Source of the DNA: Deltaproteobacteria bacterium
Lineage (GTDB): Bacteria > Desulfobacterota > BSN033 > UBA1163
Length of the DNA stretch: 33,743 nucleotides
Direction of reading: 5' to 3'
Assembly: GCA_016875195.1 (NCBI GenBank)
Contig: VGRY01000047.1
Location: forward strand, 1-33,743
The translations under genes were made by a program, and so were the position numbers. This document shows, piece after piece, positions 1-8,694 of the stretch. The notes beneath the pieces are model-generated. The model was not told the DNA's origin. It ran no database searches and worked only from the letters and a program-made list of their open reading frames with translations. Every line of letters starts with the position of its first letter. Within the stretch, counting starts at the first letter, position 1.

Positions 1-128
1 TGAGCCTTTGTCAGGGAACTCAGTGCTTCAGGTTACCCCTCACACCTCCCTCAAGCTACGTGGGTGAACTGCCGAATTCCCACGACCAGACTTCAACTGG
101 CAAGTCATATGTTCTACACGGCATACGG
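1..128. other. Unassigned left-edge sequence
   Basis: This is the stretch between the window edge and the stop codon of the HepT-like gene. One plus-strand frame stays open from position 4 to about 192 with no start codon near its beginning, and another is open from 60. Neither gives a product I recognise with confidence. It could be the end of a mobile element or a degraded gene; nothing firmer can be said. Confidence 0.3.
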
Positions 129-449
129 TCAGACATCGGTAATTCGGTATTCATCAATAAACTTCAAAATGGAGTCGCAGTATTTAACATAATGGATCAT
201 TGCTTCGCTGACCGATTTATAAATGACGTCCTGCCTCGTATTATTGTACTCATGGACCAGACGGTTTCTTAGACCAGCGCTGGGGGTAATCTGTTTGGCA
301 AATTCCTTGCTATAAGCTCCAAATTGAGAGAGGATGTAAAATGTATCTTCGTAACCTCTTACCCGCTCATCACCTCTCCCGAGCTCAGCAATCATATGTT
401 GATTAATATCGATAGCCCGCATGATGATCTTTTCAAATAATCGTTCCAC
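129..449 (-). CDS. HepT-like HEPN (DUF86) protein, probably 5'-truncated remnant
   Basis: The product is about 106 aa and resembles HepT toxins of MNT/HepT modules, which are HEPN-fold proteins, usually about 135-145 aa. The hallmark motif RNRLVHEY lies near residue 63, so the Arg and His of the HEPN R-x4-6-H site are present. The only usable start seen is GTG at 449, with no ribosome binding site. The frame stays open upstream to the recQ stop at 498-500. The residues encoded there (KNISRNNPIKYPA) still look like HepT, so the family similarity begins before any start codon. The first 25-30 residues of the family and the MNT nucleotidyltransferase partner are missing. I infer a deletion remnant lying behind recQ. 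A functional short form started at the GTG cannot be excluded. Confidence 0.6.
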   Translation of the reverse strand: MERLFEKIIMRAIDINQHMIAELGRGDERVRGYEDTFYILSQFGAYSKEFAKQITPSAGLRNRLVHEYNNTRQDVIYKSVSEAMIHYVKYCDSILKFIDEYRITDV

Positions 450-497
450 AGCCGGGTATTTAATAGGGTTATTTCTCGAAATATTCTTAAAATGGAT

Positions 498-2939
498 TTA
501 TGATCTATTCCTGTTTTGGTTTTTGGTCTTCTGAATATATTGTCCTAAGACCAAACGGATTTCGTCGTAGCTTACATCCTGGGGAAGCAGGGCCCTGATG
601 GGAGCTAATCGCTCGCTTCCGCCACGAACAATCGCATCTTCAATAAGGGCGATTCGCTCCTTTGAAAGAATCCGGTTAAGGTCGATGGATCGGCCTTCCC
701 CAATAAGCTGGGCAAGATGTTCGACAATCGTCGATGGAGTAAGGCCTCGCTTGGCTGCGATTTCCTTGAGGGTCAATCCTTTTTCCCACAACATCCATGT
801 GATCTCGACGGTGCTTCCCCCCGAAGGGTTTTTCAGAACAGGCCGCTTTAACACGGTTCCGGTGTGTTTGCTCAATGGTTCACTCAAAGGTTTTGCCTCA
901 GGATGTCTTTTCAGATAAGCTTTGACCACATCAAGCGTCTGGCTCCCATAAACCGAAACCTTATATTCTCCGCAACCCTTAACGGCAAGCAATTCCGAGA
1001 TTGTCCGAGGCAGTTGCTGGCAGATGGCCCTCAGTACACGATCATGGAAGATGACAAAGGGAGGAAGATTGGAGTCTCGGGCGATATTTAAGCGCATCTC
1101 TTTCAGTGAAGCAAATAGCTCTTCATGAAAGACTGGTGATGGATCCTCCGGGGCTGTCAATTTCATGACTCTTTCTTTTCCACCAAACCCGGCATCTTTC
1201 TTAAAGTGCCCGGGAAAGGGTTTAAATGAAGAGAGCCCATCCTCTTCGAGACAGTTTGAGCAGTTATCGCAACTGCTCTTCGTCATCCTTTCCCCGAAGT
1301 ATTCGAGAATGAACCGTCTTAAACATCGGTCGCTATAGGCATAGTCGATCATTTTCTTCAGTTTCTTTCGTTCAAAAAGGCTCCTCCGTTCAATCTCCTG
1401 AAAATTGATATTCAGTTTGGAGACAGGGACACGCGACAGTATTTTCAGGCCCCGGCCTCTAAACGGTGGGCGATATTCCATCGCCCCTGTTTGATGGAGG
1501 AGAGAGAAATTCCGTCTCAACTGTTCCTGCGAAAGATTCAGATGCTCGGCCATCATATTTAGGTCAACCAGAATTGTTTTGTCTTTCGATCCACTCAAGA
1601 TATCCAGGCAATAATTGACAATTTCCTTCTGAGATGCGCTCTTTCCTTCAACCTGATGTAAAAGTTCCTCCGGCTCGACACGCAGCGTCACCCTGGCCAG
1701 ATGCTCTCCTTCTGATCCGCGCTCAATGTAGCCACCCTTTTCCAGGATCTTCAAGCATGAAGAGATCGCCATTTCATTCGACTTGGTACGGGCGATACGC
1801 TCGGCCAGCGCCTTCTGAGTCATCTCGATCTCATCCGCTCCAATCCCGCATAAGACCTCATAGACCCGTTCGATCATATCGCGGGGCGGATAACTTCCGT
1901 CGATAAAAAATTCCTGTGTAAACGTATCGGCATAATTGAAGAGGAGCCGACAGGTTGCAGGCTTCCCATCGCGTCCGGCACGACCAATCTCCTGATAATA
2001 GGCCTCGAGGGAACCCGGGATGTCATAATGGATGACAAAACGGAGGTCCGCCTTATCAATGCCCATACCAAAGGCATTGGTCGCCACCACTATCGGCAGA
2101 GTCCCCTCCATAAAACGGTCCTGGACAGATTTACGGGCCTCCATCTCCATGCCGGCGTGATATCCCCCTGCTTTGTAGCCCTTTAGCATCAGTGCCTGGG
2201 TTACTGCATCCACATTCTTACGGGTAGCCGCATAGATGATACCCTTCTGTCCTCCCCTTCTGAGCAGGGCTAAAATAGCATCGATCTTATCATCCTCACC
2301 CGCCACTCCCTTAACCTGAAGAAGGAGATTAGGACGGTCAAAACCTGCAACGTAGGTAATCGGCTGTCGAAGGCCCAACTGGGTGATGATATCACGGCGG
2401 ACATCAGGAGTGGCTGTAGCTGTGAGGGCAGCAACAGGCGGATGGCCGAGTTTTTCAGCCACCCCTTTGAGACGAAGGTAGTCGGGACGAAAATCATGCC
2501 CCCATTCGGAAACGCAATGGGCCTCATCAACAGCAAAGAGTGAAACCTGACAGGATTGAATCCCTTCCATGAACCCGGTATTCCGGAACCGCTCTGGGGC
2601 AATATAAACCAGCTTATATCTGCCCTGTTGAATCTCCCTCAGTCTCTGCCATTGTTCCGAAGGGGACAATGTGCTGTTGATGAACGTCGCAGGAATTTGA
2701 TTCTGCACCAGTCCATCCACCTGATCTTTCATCAAAGCGATGAGGGGGGAGATGACCAGCGTCACCCCATCCAGGAGGAGCGCCGGCAACTGGTAACAGA
2801 GCGATTTACCGCTTCCTGTGGGCATGATCACAACCGCATCGCGCCTTTGCAGGAGGGTATTGATGATCTCCTCCTGCCACTTTCGAAAACCAGAGAAATG
2901 AAACTTCTCCTTTAGGATATTAAACCGTTCATCATTCAT
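498..2939 (-). CDS. recQ: ATP-dependent DNA helicase RecQ
   Basis: This is a 3'-5' superfamily 2 DNA helicase of recombination and replication-fork repair, 813 aa. The Walker A motif GSGKS is at residues 42-46 and the DEAH box at 138-141, followed by the RecQ-type HCVSEWGHDFRP segment. A helicase C domain contains the QEIGRAGRDG motif VI. Further on are the RQC zinc-site cysteines (CLRRF ... CDNCSNC, around 545-575), an HRDC domain around 620-690, and a C-terminal helix-turn-helix extension with LKEIAAKRGLTPSTI. The protein is longer than E. coli RecQ (about 610 aa) because of this HTH_40-type tail, which is common in other phyla. The start is ATG at 2939. It lies downstream of hemL on the same strand, separated by a 384-bp repeat-bearing gap, so it may be transcribed separately. 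Confidence 0.96.
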   Translation of the reverse strand: MNDERFNILKEKFHFSGFRKWQEEIINTLLQRRDAVVIMPTGSGKSLCYQLPALLLDGVTLVISPLIALMKDQVDGLVQNQIPATFINSTLSPSEQWQRLREIQQGRYKLVYIAPERFRNTGFMEGIQSCQVSLFAVDEAHCVSEWGHDFRPDYLRLKGVAEKLGHPPVAALTATATPDVRRDIITQLGLRQPITYVAGFDRPNLLLQVKGVAGEDDKIDAILALLRRGGQKGIIYAATRKNVDAVTQALMLKGYKAGGYHAGMEMEARKSVQDRFMEGTLPIVVATNAFGMGIDKADLRFVIHYDIPGSLEAYYQEIGRAGRDGKPATCRLLFNYADTFTQEFFIDGSYPPRDMIERVYEVLCGIGADEIEMTQKALAERIARTKSNEMAISSCLKILEKGGYIERGSEGEHLARVTLRVEPEELLHQVEGKSASQKEIVNYCLDILSGSKDKTILVDLNMMAEHLNLSQEQLRRNFSLLHQTGAMEYRPPFRGRGLKILSRVPVSKLNINFQEIERRSLFERKKLKKMIDYAYSDRCLRRFILEYFGERMTKSSCDNCSNCLEEDGLSSFKPFPGHFKKDAGFGGKERVMKLTAPEDPSPVFHEELFASLKEMRLNIARDSNLPPFVIFHDRVLRAICQQLPRTISELLAVKGCGEYKVSVYGSQTLDVVKAYLKRHPEAKPLSEPLSKHTGTVLKRPVLKNPSGGSTVEITWMLWEKGLTLKEIAAKRGLTPSTIVEHLAQLIGEGRSIDLNRILSKERIALIEDAIVRGGSERLAPIRALLPQDVSYDEIRLVLGQYIQKTKNQNRNRS

Positions 2940-3323
2940 CGAAGCATTTTATAGATGAGAGGACATTTGAAAAAAAGAGATGGTTCTATTCTATTCACCT
3001 AACCCGGCATAGCCGGAACCAAACAAGGCTTTGGAGTTGAGAAAATCCGAAATCCGAATATCGAAATCCGAAACAAATTCGAATTTTCAAAATTCAAATT
3101 TCTTAAAATTTTATTTGTTTTGAATCCCGCCTGGGCGGGAAGATTTGGTCATTTGGGATTGTTTCCCCGATTCTATCGGGGGATTTCGTGCTTCGGATTT
3201 CGATCCCAATTCATCACTAAAATTTTGTTGCAATTTTGCGCACAATTCAATTCATAAGAGACTAAGAGACGAGAAGTGATAGGTCTGGTACATACCCAAT
3301 AGAGATAGGCCGGCTTGTTTCCC
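2940..3323. other. Intergenic region between hemL and recQ with repeat copy A1 and hairpins
   Basis: No gene is supported in this 384-bp gap. It holds repeat copy A1 (3043-3203), a small hairpin CCGGC-ATA-GCCGG at 3004-3016, and two hairpins inside A1. The part next to hemL (3204-3323) shows nothing recognisable. A short minus-strand frame here is built largely from the repeat and has no family resemblance. Confidence 0.6.
3043..3203. repeat. Intergenic inverted-repeat element, family A copy 1
   Basis: The left arm contains AATCCGAAATCCGAATATCG, shared exactly with copies at 5414 and 7198. The right arm ends in GGATTTCGTGCTTCGGATTT, partly the reverse complement of the left arm. This copy also carries two internal perfect hairpins: TCCCGCC/GGCGGGA (3125-3140) and CCCCGAT/ATCGGGG (3165-3181). 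It has no coding capacity and resembles a MITE-like or palindromic intergenic repeat. Confidence 0.75.
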
Positions 3324-4607
3324 TTAAATCTTCTTGAAAGCCTGGTCGCAGGCTTCGATCGTTCGGTCCAGGTCTTTCTGCGTATGGGCCAGAGAAATAA
3401 ACCACGCTTCAAATTGAGAGGGGGGAAGATAGATCCCCTGCTCCATCATTTCAATAAAGAACTGGGCAAACCGTTTCGTGTTGCTCGTCTTCGCTGTGGC
3501 GTAGTCTTTGACGGGGACTTCGGTGAAGAAAACGGTTAACAATCCTGTCGCGTGATTGATCGTGATGGAAAGCCCCCGTTCCTCGGCGCATTCAGAAATT
3601 TTCTCTGCGAGATAGACCGTCTTCTTCTCCAAATCCTTATAAACTTTTTTCGCCTTCAAGATCTCCAGAGTGGCGAGGCCAGCGGCCATGGCCATAGGGT
3701 TCCCGGAGAGCGTTCCAGCCTGATAGATGCCTCCCAGGGGGGCGACCCCTTCCATAATTTTTTCTTTTCCGCCATAAGCGCCTACGGGAAGACCTCCCCC
3801 GATAATCTTTCCGAGGCAGGTCATGTCTGCCTTGATCCCGAAAAGTTCCTGCGCGCCTCCGAATGCAACCCGGAAACCTGAAATCACTTCATCGAAGATG
3901 AGAAGAATTCCCTTCTCATCGCAAATCTTCCTCAATCCTTCCAGAAATCCTCTCGCAGGGGGGACTGCTCCCATATTGCCGGCAATCGGTTCGACGATGA
4001 TGCAGGCGATCTGGTCGGGATATTGATTCACTAAAACCTTAACCTTCTCTAAGTCATTGTACGGTGCGTTCAGGGTGTGTTTGGCTACATCCTCCGGCAC
4101 TCCAAGGCTATCCGGAACGCCAAAGGTGATGGCACCGGAGCCTGCCTTCACGAGCAGGCTGTCTCCATGTCCGTGATAACAGCCTTCGAATTTGAGGATC
4201 TTATTTCTTCCGGTATATCCCCTTGCCACCCGAATGGCGCTCATCACCGCCTCTGTCCCGGAGCTGACCATCCTCACCATCTCCATTGAGGGAAAAGCCT
4301 TCCTGACTTCAGTGGCCAAATCGACCTCCAGGGGCGTGGGAGCGCCAAAACTTGTTCCTTTGGGAGCCGTCTTTTTCAGGGCGGCCACGATCTTCGGATG
4401 GGCATGGCCCATGATCATCGGACCCCACGACCCCACATAGTCAACATATTCATTTCCATCGATATCCCAGATCTTCGATCCTCTGGCCCTCTCGATAAAA
4501 ATGGGAGGGATGCCGATCGCCTTGAACGCTCTGACCGGACTGTTCACTCCTCCCGGAATCAATCCGAGTGCTCTTCGATACAGTGCTATCGATCTCTTTC
4601 TGTTCAT
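3324..4607 (-). CDS. hemL: Glutamate-1-semialdehyde 2,1-aminomutase
   Basis: This PLP-dependent enzyme converts glutamate-1-semialdehyde to 5-aminolevulinate, the committed step of C5-pathway tetrapyrrole synthesis in the cytosol. The product is 427 aa, the normal family length. Visible family segments are [10 protein letters not shown] near the N-terminus, [20 protein letters not shown] around residue 115, the FDEVISGFR segment, and the PLP-lysine motif [12 protein letters not shown] with Lys267. The ATG at 4607 has a GGGAGA ribosome binding site about 6 nt upstream. It begins 19 nt after the stop of the upstream FAH-family gene, so the two are probably cotranscribed. Heme and corrin demand fits a formate-oxidising anaerobe. 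Confidence 0.96.
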   Translation of the reverse strand: MNRKRSIALYRRALGLIPGGVNSPVRAFKAIGIPPIFIERARGSKIWDIDGNEYVDYVGSWGPMIMGHAHPKIVAALKKTAPKGTSFGAPTPLEVDLATEVRKAFPSMEMVRMVSSGTEAVMSAIRVARGYTGRNKILKFEGCYHGHGDSLLVKAGSGAITFGVPDSLGVPEDVAKHTLNAPYNDLEKVKVLVNQYPDQIACIIVEPIAGNMGAVPPARGFLEGLRKICDEKGILLIFDEVISGFRVAFGGAQELFGIKADMTCLGKIIGGGLPVGAYGGKEKIMEGVAPLGGIYQAGTLSGNPMAMAAGLATLEILKAKKVYKDLEKKTVYLAEKISECAEERGLSITINHATGLLTVFFTEVPVKDYATAKTSNTKRFAQFFIEMMEQGIYLPPSQFEAWFISLAHTQKDLDRTIEACDQAFKKI

Positions 4608-4626
4608 CTTTGGTCTCCCGATTTTT

Positions 4627-5382
4627 TCAAGCGATGATTGTATTGGCCAATGTACCGATCCCTTCGATGACGATCTCCACCTTGTCCCCGACCACCATCC
4701 GCCCTATTCCAGAGGGTGTGCCCGTAGCAATCACATCTCCCGGCAAGAGGGTCATCACCTGAGAGATGTAACTGACCAAACGGCGAGGGCCGAAAATGAG
4801 ATTCTTTGTATTGGAATGTTGACGCCTCTCTCCATTCAGATAAGACGCAATCTCTAATTGGTGAGGATCGATATCCGTTACGATCCAGGGACCGATGGGT
4901 GCAAAGGTGTCGAAACTCTTTGATAAGGTCCACTGGCCATCTTTGGGCTGAAGATCTCTTGCCGTCACATCATTCAAACAGGTGTATCCGAGGATATATT
5001 CTCCCGCTTTCTCCTCTGAAACGGCTTTTGCTTCTTTCCCGATCACCACAGCCAACTCTGCTTCATAGTCCACCCTCTTCGACATCTTCGGATAGACAAT
5101 GCCTTCACCCGGCCCGATGACCGAAGTGGAGGGTTTTAAAAAAAGAAGAGGCGCCTCGGGAATCGGTAACTTCACCTCTTCAGCATGGTCCCGGTAATTT
5201 AAACCCAAAGCCACTATCTTCGATGGAAGACAGGGGGCAAGCAGTTTCACTTCTTCAACTTTTTTTGCCCTGGATGAAAGATGAAAATGCCCAAAGGGAT
5301 CTCCTTCCATCTCACGAATCATACCCTCTTCGATAACACCCCACCTGATTCCAGACTTATCCTGGTATCTGACGATCTTCAT
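4627..5382 (-). CDS. Fumarylacetoacetate hydrolase family protein (acylpyruvase / HHDD isomerase type)
   Basis: This 251-aa, single-domain FAH-fold protein belongs to the FAHD1/HpcE-like group, which uses Mg2+ or Mn2+ to hydrolyse or decarboxylate acylpyruvates and 2-oxo acids. Visible motifs are [12 protein letters not shown], a segment containing [11 protein letters not shown] (acidic metal ligands) and [11 protein letters not shown], and the C-terminal [14 protein letters not shown] start at 5394 is possible, but that ATG lies inside a GGAGG ribosome binding site placed 5 nt before the ATG at 5382, so 5382 is preferred. The substrate cannot be told from sequence. No aromatic-degradation genes are nearby, and the neighbours are dapB and hemL, which suggests a metabolite-repair or oxaloacetate-decarboxylase-like role; this is inference. 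Confidence 0.88.
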   Translation of the reverse strand: MKIVRYQDKSGIRWGVIEEGMIREMEGDPFGHFHLSSRAKKVEEVKLLAPCLPSKIVALGLNYRDHAEEVKLPIPEAPLLFLKPSTSVIGPGEGIVYPKMSKRVDYEAELAVVIGKEAKAVSEEKAGEYILGYTCLNDVTARDLQPKDGQWTLSKSFDTFAPIGPWIVTDIDPHQLEIASYLNGERRQHSNTKNLIFGPRRLVSYISQVMTLLPGDVIATGTPSGIGRMVVGDKVEIVIEGIGTLANTIIA

Positions 5383-5413
5383 TTCAACCTCCATTCTTTA
5401 AATTTGCCGATGA

Positions 5414-5551
5414 AAAAATCCGAAATCCGAATATCGAAACTCGAAACAAATTCGAATTTTCAAAATACAAATTCTTTATACTTTGTTTGGAGTATTTGAA
5501 ATTTGAACATTTAAGATTGTTTCGGATTTCGTGCTTCGTATTTCGAATTTC
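5414..5551. repeat. Intergenic inverted-repeat element, family A copy 2
   Basis: This copy fills almost the entire gap between dapB (stop 5554) and the FAH-family gene. It starts with the same AATCCGAAATCCGAATATCG block as copies 1 and 3. It ends with TTTCGGATTTCGTGCTTCG followed by TATTTCGAATTTC, giving imperfect terminal inverted repeats. The centre is AT-rich with no internal GC hairpin, so this may be the most basic form of the element. Confidence 0.75.
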
Positions 5552-5553
5552 TG

Positions 5554-6363
5554 TTACTTCTTCAATCCCAGTACATCTTGCATATCATAAAGGCCGTTGG
5601 GTTGATCCACGACCCAGAGAGCCGCCTTCACAGCCCCTCGCGCAAAGTTGTCCCGGCTATGGGCTCGGTGCGTAATTTCCAACCGCTCACCGATTCCTCC
5701 AAAGAGGACGGTATGTTCTCCTACGATATCGCCGGCCCGGATGACCTGCATCCCGATCTCTTCTCTTGTCCTCTCTCCGATCATCCCCTTTCGACCATAA
5801 ACACCGACTTTCCCCAAATCCCTATCAATTGCCTTTGCAATGAGCTCTCCCAATTTGACCGCTGTCCCGCTGGGCGAGTCCTTCTTCAGGCGATGGTGAG
5901 CTTCGAGAATCTCAATATCATATTCCGGACCCAATACTCTGGCCACGTCTTGCACAACCCGAAACATCAGATTCATTCCCACGCTCATATTCGGAGCAAG
6001 GACACAACGTGTGCTCTTCGAAAGTCCTTTGATCTTCTCTAACTGCTCCGGATTAAATCCTGTTGTCCCGATCACAACCGCAAGGCCGTTCTCTTTCGCA
6101 AATTCCACACTCTCCAGAGAGGTCTGAGGGTTTGAAAAATTGATGATCACATCTCCTCCTCCCTTTTTCAATCCTCCTTCCAGAGGGACGCCAAGCTTTC
6201 CCAGGCCAATCACCTCTCCAATGTCCATGCCAAGAGAGGGATGATCTGCTCTCTCAATCGCCCGTGCAAGTTCAATCGATGGGGTTTCCTTGATGATGTG
6301 GATAATCCGATTCCCCATTTTGCCGGCTGCGCCAACAACAATTGCCTTTACCTCCCCTTTCAT
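5554..6363 (-). CDS. dapB: 4-hydroxy-tetrahydrodipicolinate reductase
   Basis: DapB reduces 4-hydroxy-tetrahydrodipicolinate with NAD(P)H in lysine/meso-diaminopimelate synthesis. The product is 269 aa (E. coli 273). The N-terminal Rossmann motif GAAGKMG is at residues 11-17, and VVIGTTGF, APNMSVGMN and the catalytic EAHHRLKKDSPSGTA segment follow in the family order. The start at 6363 is chosen because it has an AGGAGG ribosome binding site 7 nt upstream and its ATG overlaps the dapF TGA (ATGA), indicating translational coupling. A longer frame starting at 6381 lacks such a site. dapA is not adjacent. Confidence 0.96.
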   Translation of the reverse strand: MKGEVKAIVVGAAGKMGNRIIHIIKETPSIELARAIERADHPSLGMDIGEVIGLGKLGVPLEGGLKKGGGDVIINFSNPQTSLESVEFAKENGLAVVIGTTGFNPEQLEKIKGLSKSTRCVLAPNMSVGMNLMFRVVQDVARVLGPEYDIEILEAHHRLKKDSPSGTAVKLGELIAKAIDRDLGKVGVYGRKGMIGERTREEIGMQVIRAGDIVGEHTVLFGGIGERLEITHRAHSRDNFARGAVKAALWVVDQPNGLYDMQDVLGLKK

Positions 6364-7181
6364 TGGTAAGCCTCCTCCCACATCTCGGCTTCATAAATGA
6401 TGTGGACATCCCCCTCGAAGAAAACCCTTTTAACCTCTTTTCCTTCGATTTCAAAGTGGACCGTTAATAGTTCGCCTCCCCGGGTTTGAACAGAAACCGG
6501 AGTTTTCACCATCCCCTTGAAGGCCGCGATCAGTGCAGAGGCAACCGCCCCTGTCCCGCAGGCTAACGTTTCATCCTCCACTCCACGCTCATACGTCCGC
6601 ATGGATAATTGAGAATTCTTTTCCATCCTCACAAAGTTTGCATTGGTGCCAGCCGGTGCAAAATGGGAGTGGTTTCGAATCGATCTCCCTAAATGAAACA
6701 CATCCACGGTTTCTATGTCTTCCACGAACTTCACGGCATGGGGAACACCGGTGTTGATGCTCGAAAGCGTCTCCTTCTTTCCATCGATGTGAATCGATTC
6801 ATCGAGCTTCAGGCTGTGGGGCTGGGTCATCTGAAGCTTCACCCTCTTCCCATCTACTTGAGCAGAGAGGATCCCGGCCAGGGTCTCGAAGGTAAACGTA
6901 GGACCTGTGATTCCTTTCAGGTTTGCAAAACGGGCGGCACATCGCCCTCCGTTTCCACACATCTCTGCCACGCTACCATCCGCGTTGAAAAATTGCCACT
7001 TGAAGTCAGCCTTCTCTGAGTTCTCAATGAAGATAAGTCCATCCGCTCCCACTGAAATCCTTCTCTGGCAGACCTTCCGGGCAAATTCCTTCATGCGATT
7101 ATTTTCGATAAGAGGCTTTCGATGGTCGATGAGGATGAAATCATTCCCACTCCCGCTCATCTTCATGAAAGGTATCTTCAC
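6360..7181 (-). CDS. dapF: Diaminopimelate epimerase
   Basis: DapF interconverts LL- and meso-diaminopimelate by a two-cysteine, cofactor-free mechanism. The product is 273 aa (E. coli 274). The N-terminal motif FMKMSGSGNDFILID is clear. The first catalytic Cys is in MCGNGGRCAARF (about residue 75) and the second in TLACGTGAVAS (about residue 220). The start is GTG at 7181, with GGAGG 5 nt upstream; a TTG one codon earlier (7184) lies too close to that site. Its stop overlaps the dapB start. Repeat copy A3 separates it from lysA. Confidence 0.96.
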   Translation of the reverse strand: MKIPFMKMSGSGNDFILIDHRKPLIENNRMKEFARKVCQRRISVGADGLIFIENSEKADFKWQFFNADGSVAEMCGNGGRCAARFANLKGITGPTFTFETLAGILSAQVDGKRVKLQMTQPHSLKLDESIHIDGKKETLSSINTGVPHAVKFVEDIETVDVFHLGRSIRNHSHFAPAGTNANFVRMEKNSQLSMRTYERGVEDETLACGTGAVASALIAAFKGMVKTPVSVQTRGGELLTVHFEIEGKEVKRVFFEGDVHIIYEAEMWEEAYQ

Positions 7182-7197
7182 CAAAACCTCCGGTTTT

Positions 7198-7357
7198 GAA
7201 AATCCGAAATCCGAATATCGAATCTCGAAACAAATTCGAATTTAAAAATTCAAATTCTCTAAACTCTTTTGTTTAGAACATTAAAAAATTTGATCATTTG
7301 AGATTGTTTCGAATTGGTCCTGCTGGACGCTTCGCCCGGATTTCGTGCTTCGAATTT
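7198..7357. repeat. Intergenic inverted-repeat element, family A copy 3
   Basis: This copy occupies the lysA-dapF gap and reaches the lysA stop codon. It has the same left arm (AATCCGAAATCCGAATATCG) and the same right-arm core (GGATTTCGTGCTTCGAATTT) as the other two copies. About 25 extra bases (around 7314-7338, with CTGGACGCTTCGCC) interrupt the right arm. The core TTTGATCATTTGAGATTG resembles TTGATCATTGGAATTTA in the diverged copy at 9752-9868. Confidence 0.75.
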
Positions 7358-8615
7358 ATCTCACTAAAAACTCTGGAATTTCCTCACCACGTATCAGATC
7401 CTCATACTCTTCTCTTTTTCGGATCACATGAATCTCGTCATCCCTGATCATCACTTCTGCCACGCGGGGCCTGGAGTTATAGTTCGTTGCCATCGAAAAT
7501 CCATAGGCCCCTGCGCTCATCACGGCGATCAATTCGCCCGGGTTCAACCTCGGCATATTTCGTCCCTTGGCCAAAAAATCCGCCGACTCGCAAACAGGGC
7601 CCACCACATCGACCACCACTTCTTCCCTCTTCTCCTCCCGCACCGGAAGGATCTGGTGAAAGGAACCATAATAACTGGGACGAACCAGATCGTTCATCGC
7701 CGCATCCACAATGAGAAAACGTTTCTCTTCATTCTCTTTCGTGTAGAGCACCTTTGAGATCAGGATGCCAGCATTCCCAACAATCACCCGCCCGGGTTCC
7801 AGAATGAGGGTACAGTTAAAACTCCGAATCTCTTCCAGGATGTTGGATGCATATTCATAGGGATGAGGAGGCTCTTCATCGTTATAGGTAATGCCAAGGC
7901 CACCTCCCAGGTCGAGATAATGAATCTCTATCCCTCCCCCTCTCAAATCATCAACCAGGGTCCTCAGTTTCTTTAAAGCCTCCACAAACGGCTCTACATC
8001 CACTAACTGTGACCCCAGATGGCAATCAATCCCGATGATCTTCAGGTGTGGAAGTTCGGAGGCTAAGCGATAAGCCATGGGCGCCTGTAGGATATCAATG
8101 CCGAATTTATTCTGCTTCATCCCTGTAGTGATATAGGGATGGGTCTTGGCATCGATGTCAGGATTCACACGGATCGAGATCGGTGCCTTTTTATTCATCC
8201 TGCCAGCGACCCCATTAATCGTTTGGAGTTCCATCAAGGATTCGACATTGAACATGAGGATACCGGCTTTCAGTCCATACTCAATCTCATCCTCCCTCTT
8301 TCCGACTCCTGAGAAAACGATCTTTTTCGGGTCTGCACCTCCACTGATCGCCCGAAAGAGCTCCCCTCCGGAAACAACATCAACTCCTCCCCCGAGGTTA
8401 ACAAAAAGCCGGATGAGCGCCAGATTCGAGTTGGACTTCATGGAATAACAGACAAGATGAGGGATTCCCTCGAAGGCTTCATTGAAGACATTAAAATGTC
8501 TCACCAGAGTTCTGTAGCTATAAAGATAGAAGGGCGTCCCCACCTTCTCAGCGATCTTGCTGATAGGAACCCTTTCGCAATGAAGTTCCCCATGTTTATA
8601 TTCAAAATAGTGCAT
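7356..8615 (-). CDS. lysA: Diaminopimelate decarboxylase
   Basis: LysA decarboxylates meso-diaminopimelate to L-lysine, the last step of the pathway. It is a fold-type III (alanine racemase-like) PLP enzyme. The product is 419 aa, the usual length. The PLP lysine is Lys60 in VCYSMKSNSN. Family motifs visible are the HLGSQ segment, YLDLGGGLGITY, ILEPGRVIVGNAG (phosphate binding), and GPVCESADFLA with the active-site Cys. The ATG at 8615 has GGGAG about 7 nt upstream. With dapF and dapB it forms a lysine/DAP cluster on one strand. Confidence 0.96.
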   Translation of the reverse strand: MHYFEYKHGELHCERVPISKIAEKVGTPFYLYSYRTLVRHFNVFNEAFEGIPHLVCYSMKSNSNLALIRLFVNLGGGVDVVSGGELFRAISGGADPKKIVFSGVGKREDEIEYGLKAGILMFNVESLMELQTINGVAGRMNKKAPISIRVNPDIDAKTHPYITTGMKQNKFGIDILQAPMAYRLASELPHLKIIGIDCHLGSQLVDVEPFVEALKKLRTLVDDLRGGGIEIHYLDLGGGLGITYNDEEPPHPYEYASNILEEIRSFNCTLILEPGRVIVGNAGILISKVLYTKENEEKRFLIVDAAMNDLVRPSYYGSFHQILPVREEKREEVVVDVVGPVCESADFLAKGRNMPRLNPGELIAVMSAGAYGFSMATNYNSRPRVAEVMIRDDEIHVIRKREEYEDLIRGEEIPEFLVR

Positions 8616-8636
8616 CTGTCGCTCCCGCTTAACTTA

Positions 8637-8692
8637 GTTCGGAGTAATTTAGCTCGGAGTTCGGAGATTTAAATTTTGTTTTAACTCCGAAC
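8637..8692. repeat. TTCGGAG-type inverted repeat between lipoprotein gene and lysA
   Basis: GTTCGGAG occurs at 8637-8644 and 8659-8666, and its reverse complement CTCCGAAC is at 8685-8692. Together they form a hairpin with an AT-rich loop. The right arm lies 3 bp from the lipoprotein stop codon. The same GGAGTTC unit is tandemly repeated at 14166-14193 between lon and thiL. Confidence 0.6.
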
Positions 8693-8694
8693 TT

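Noticed and set aside
60-272. 70-aa plus-strand frame at the left edge
   Set aside because: It overlaps the HepT-like gene, starts with GTG without a ribosome binding site, and I cannot tie it to a known family; it may be a remnant but is not supported as a gene.
1634-2602. Several frames of 60-119 aa on both strands inside recQ
   Set aside because: They are shadows of recQ without start signals or conserved motifs.
3043-7357. CRISPR array from the repeated CGAA-rich blocks
   Set aside because: Copies are kilobases apart with genes between them, imperfect and palindromic over their whole length; there are no regular spacers and no cas genes.
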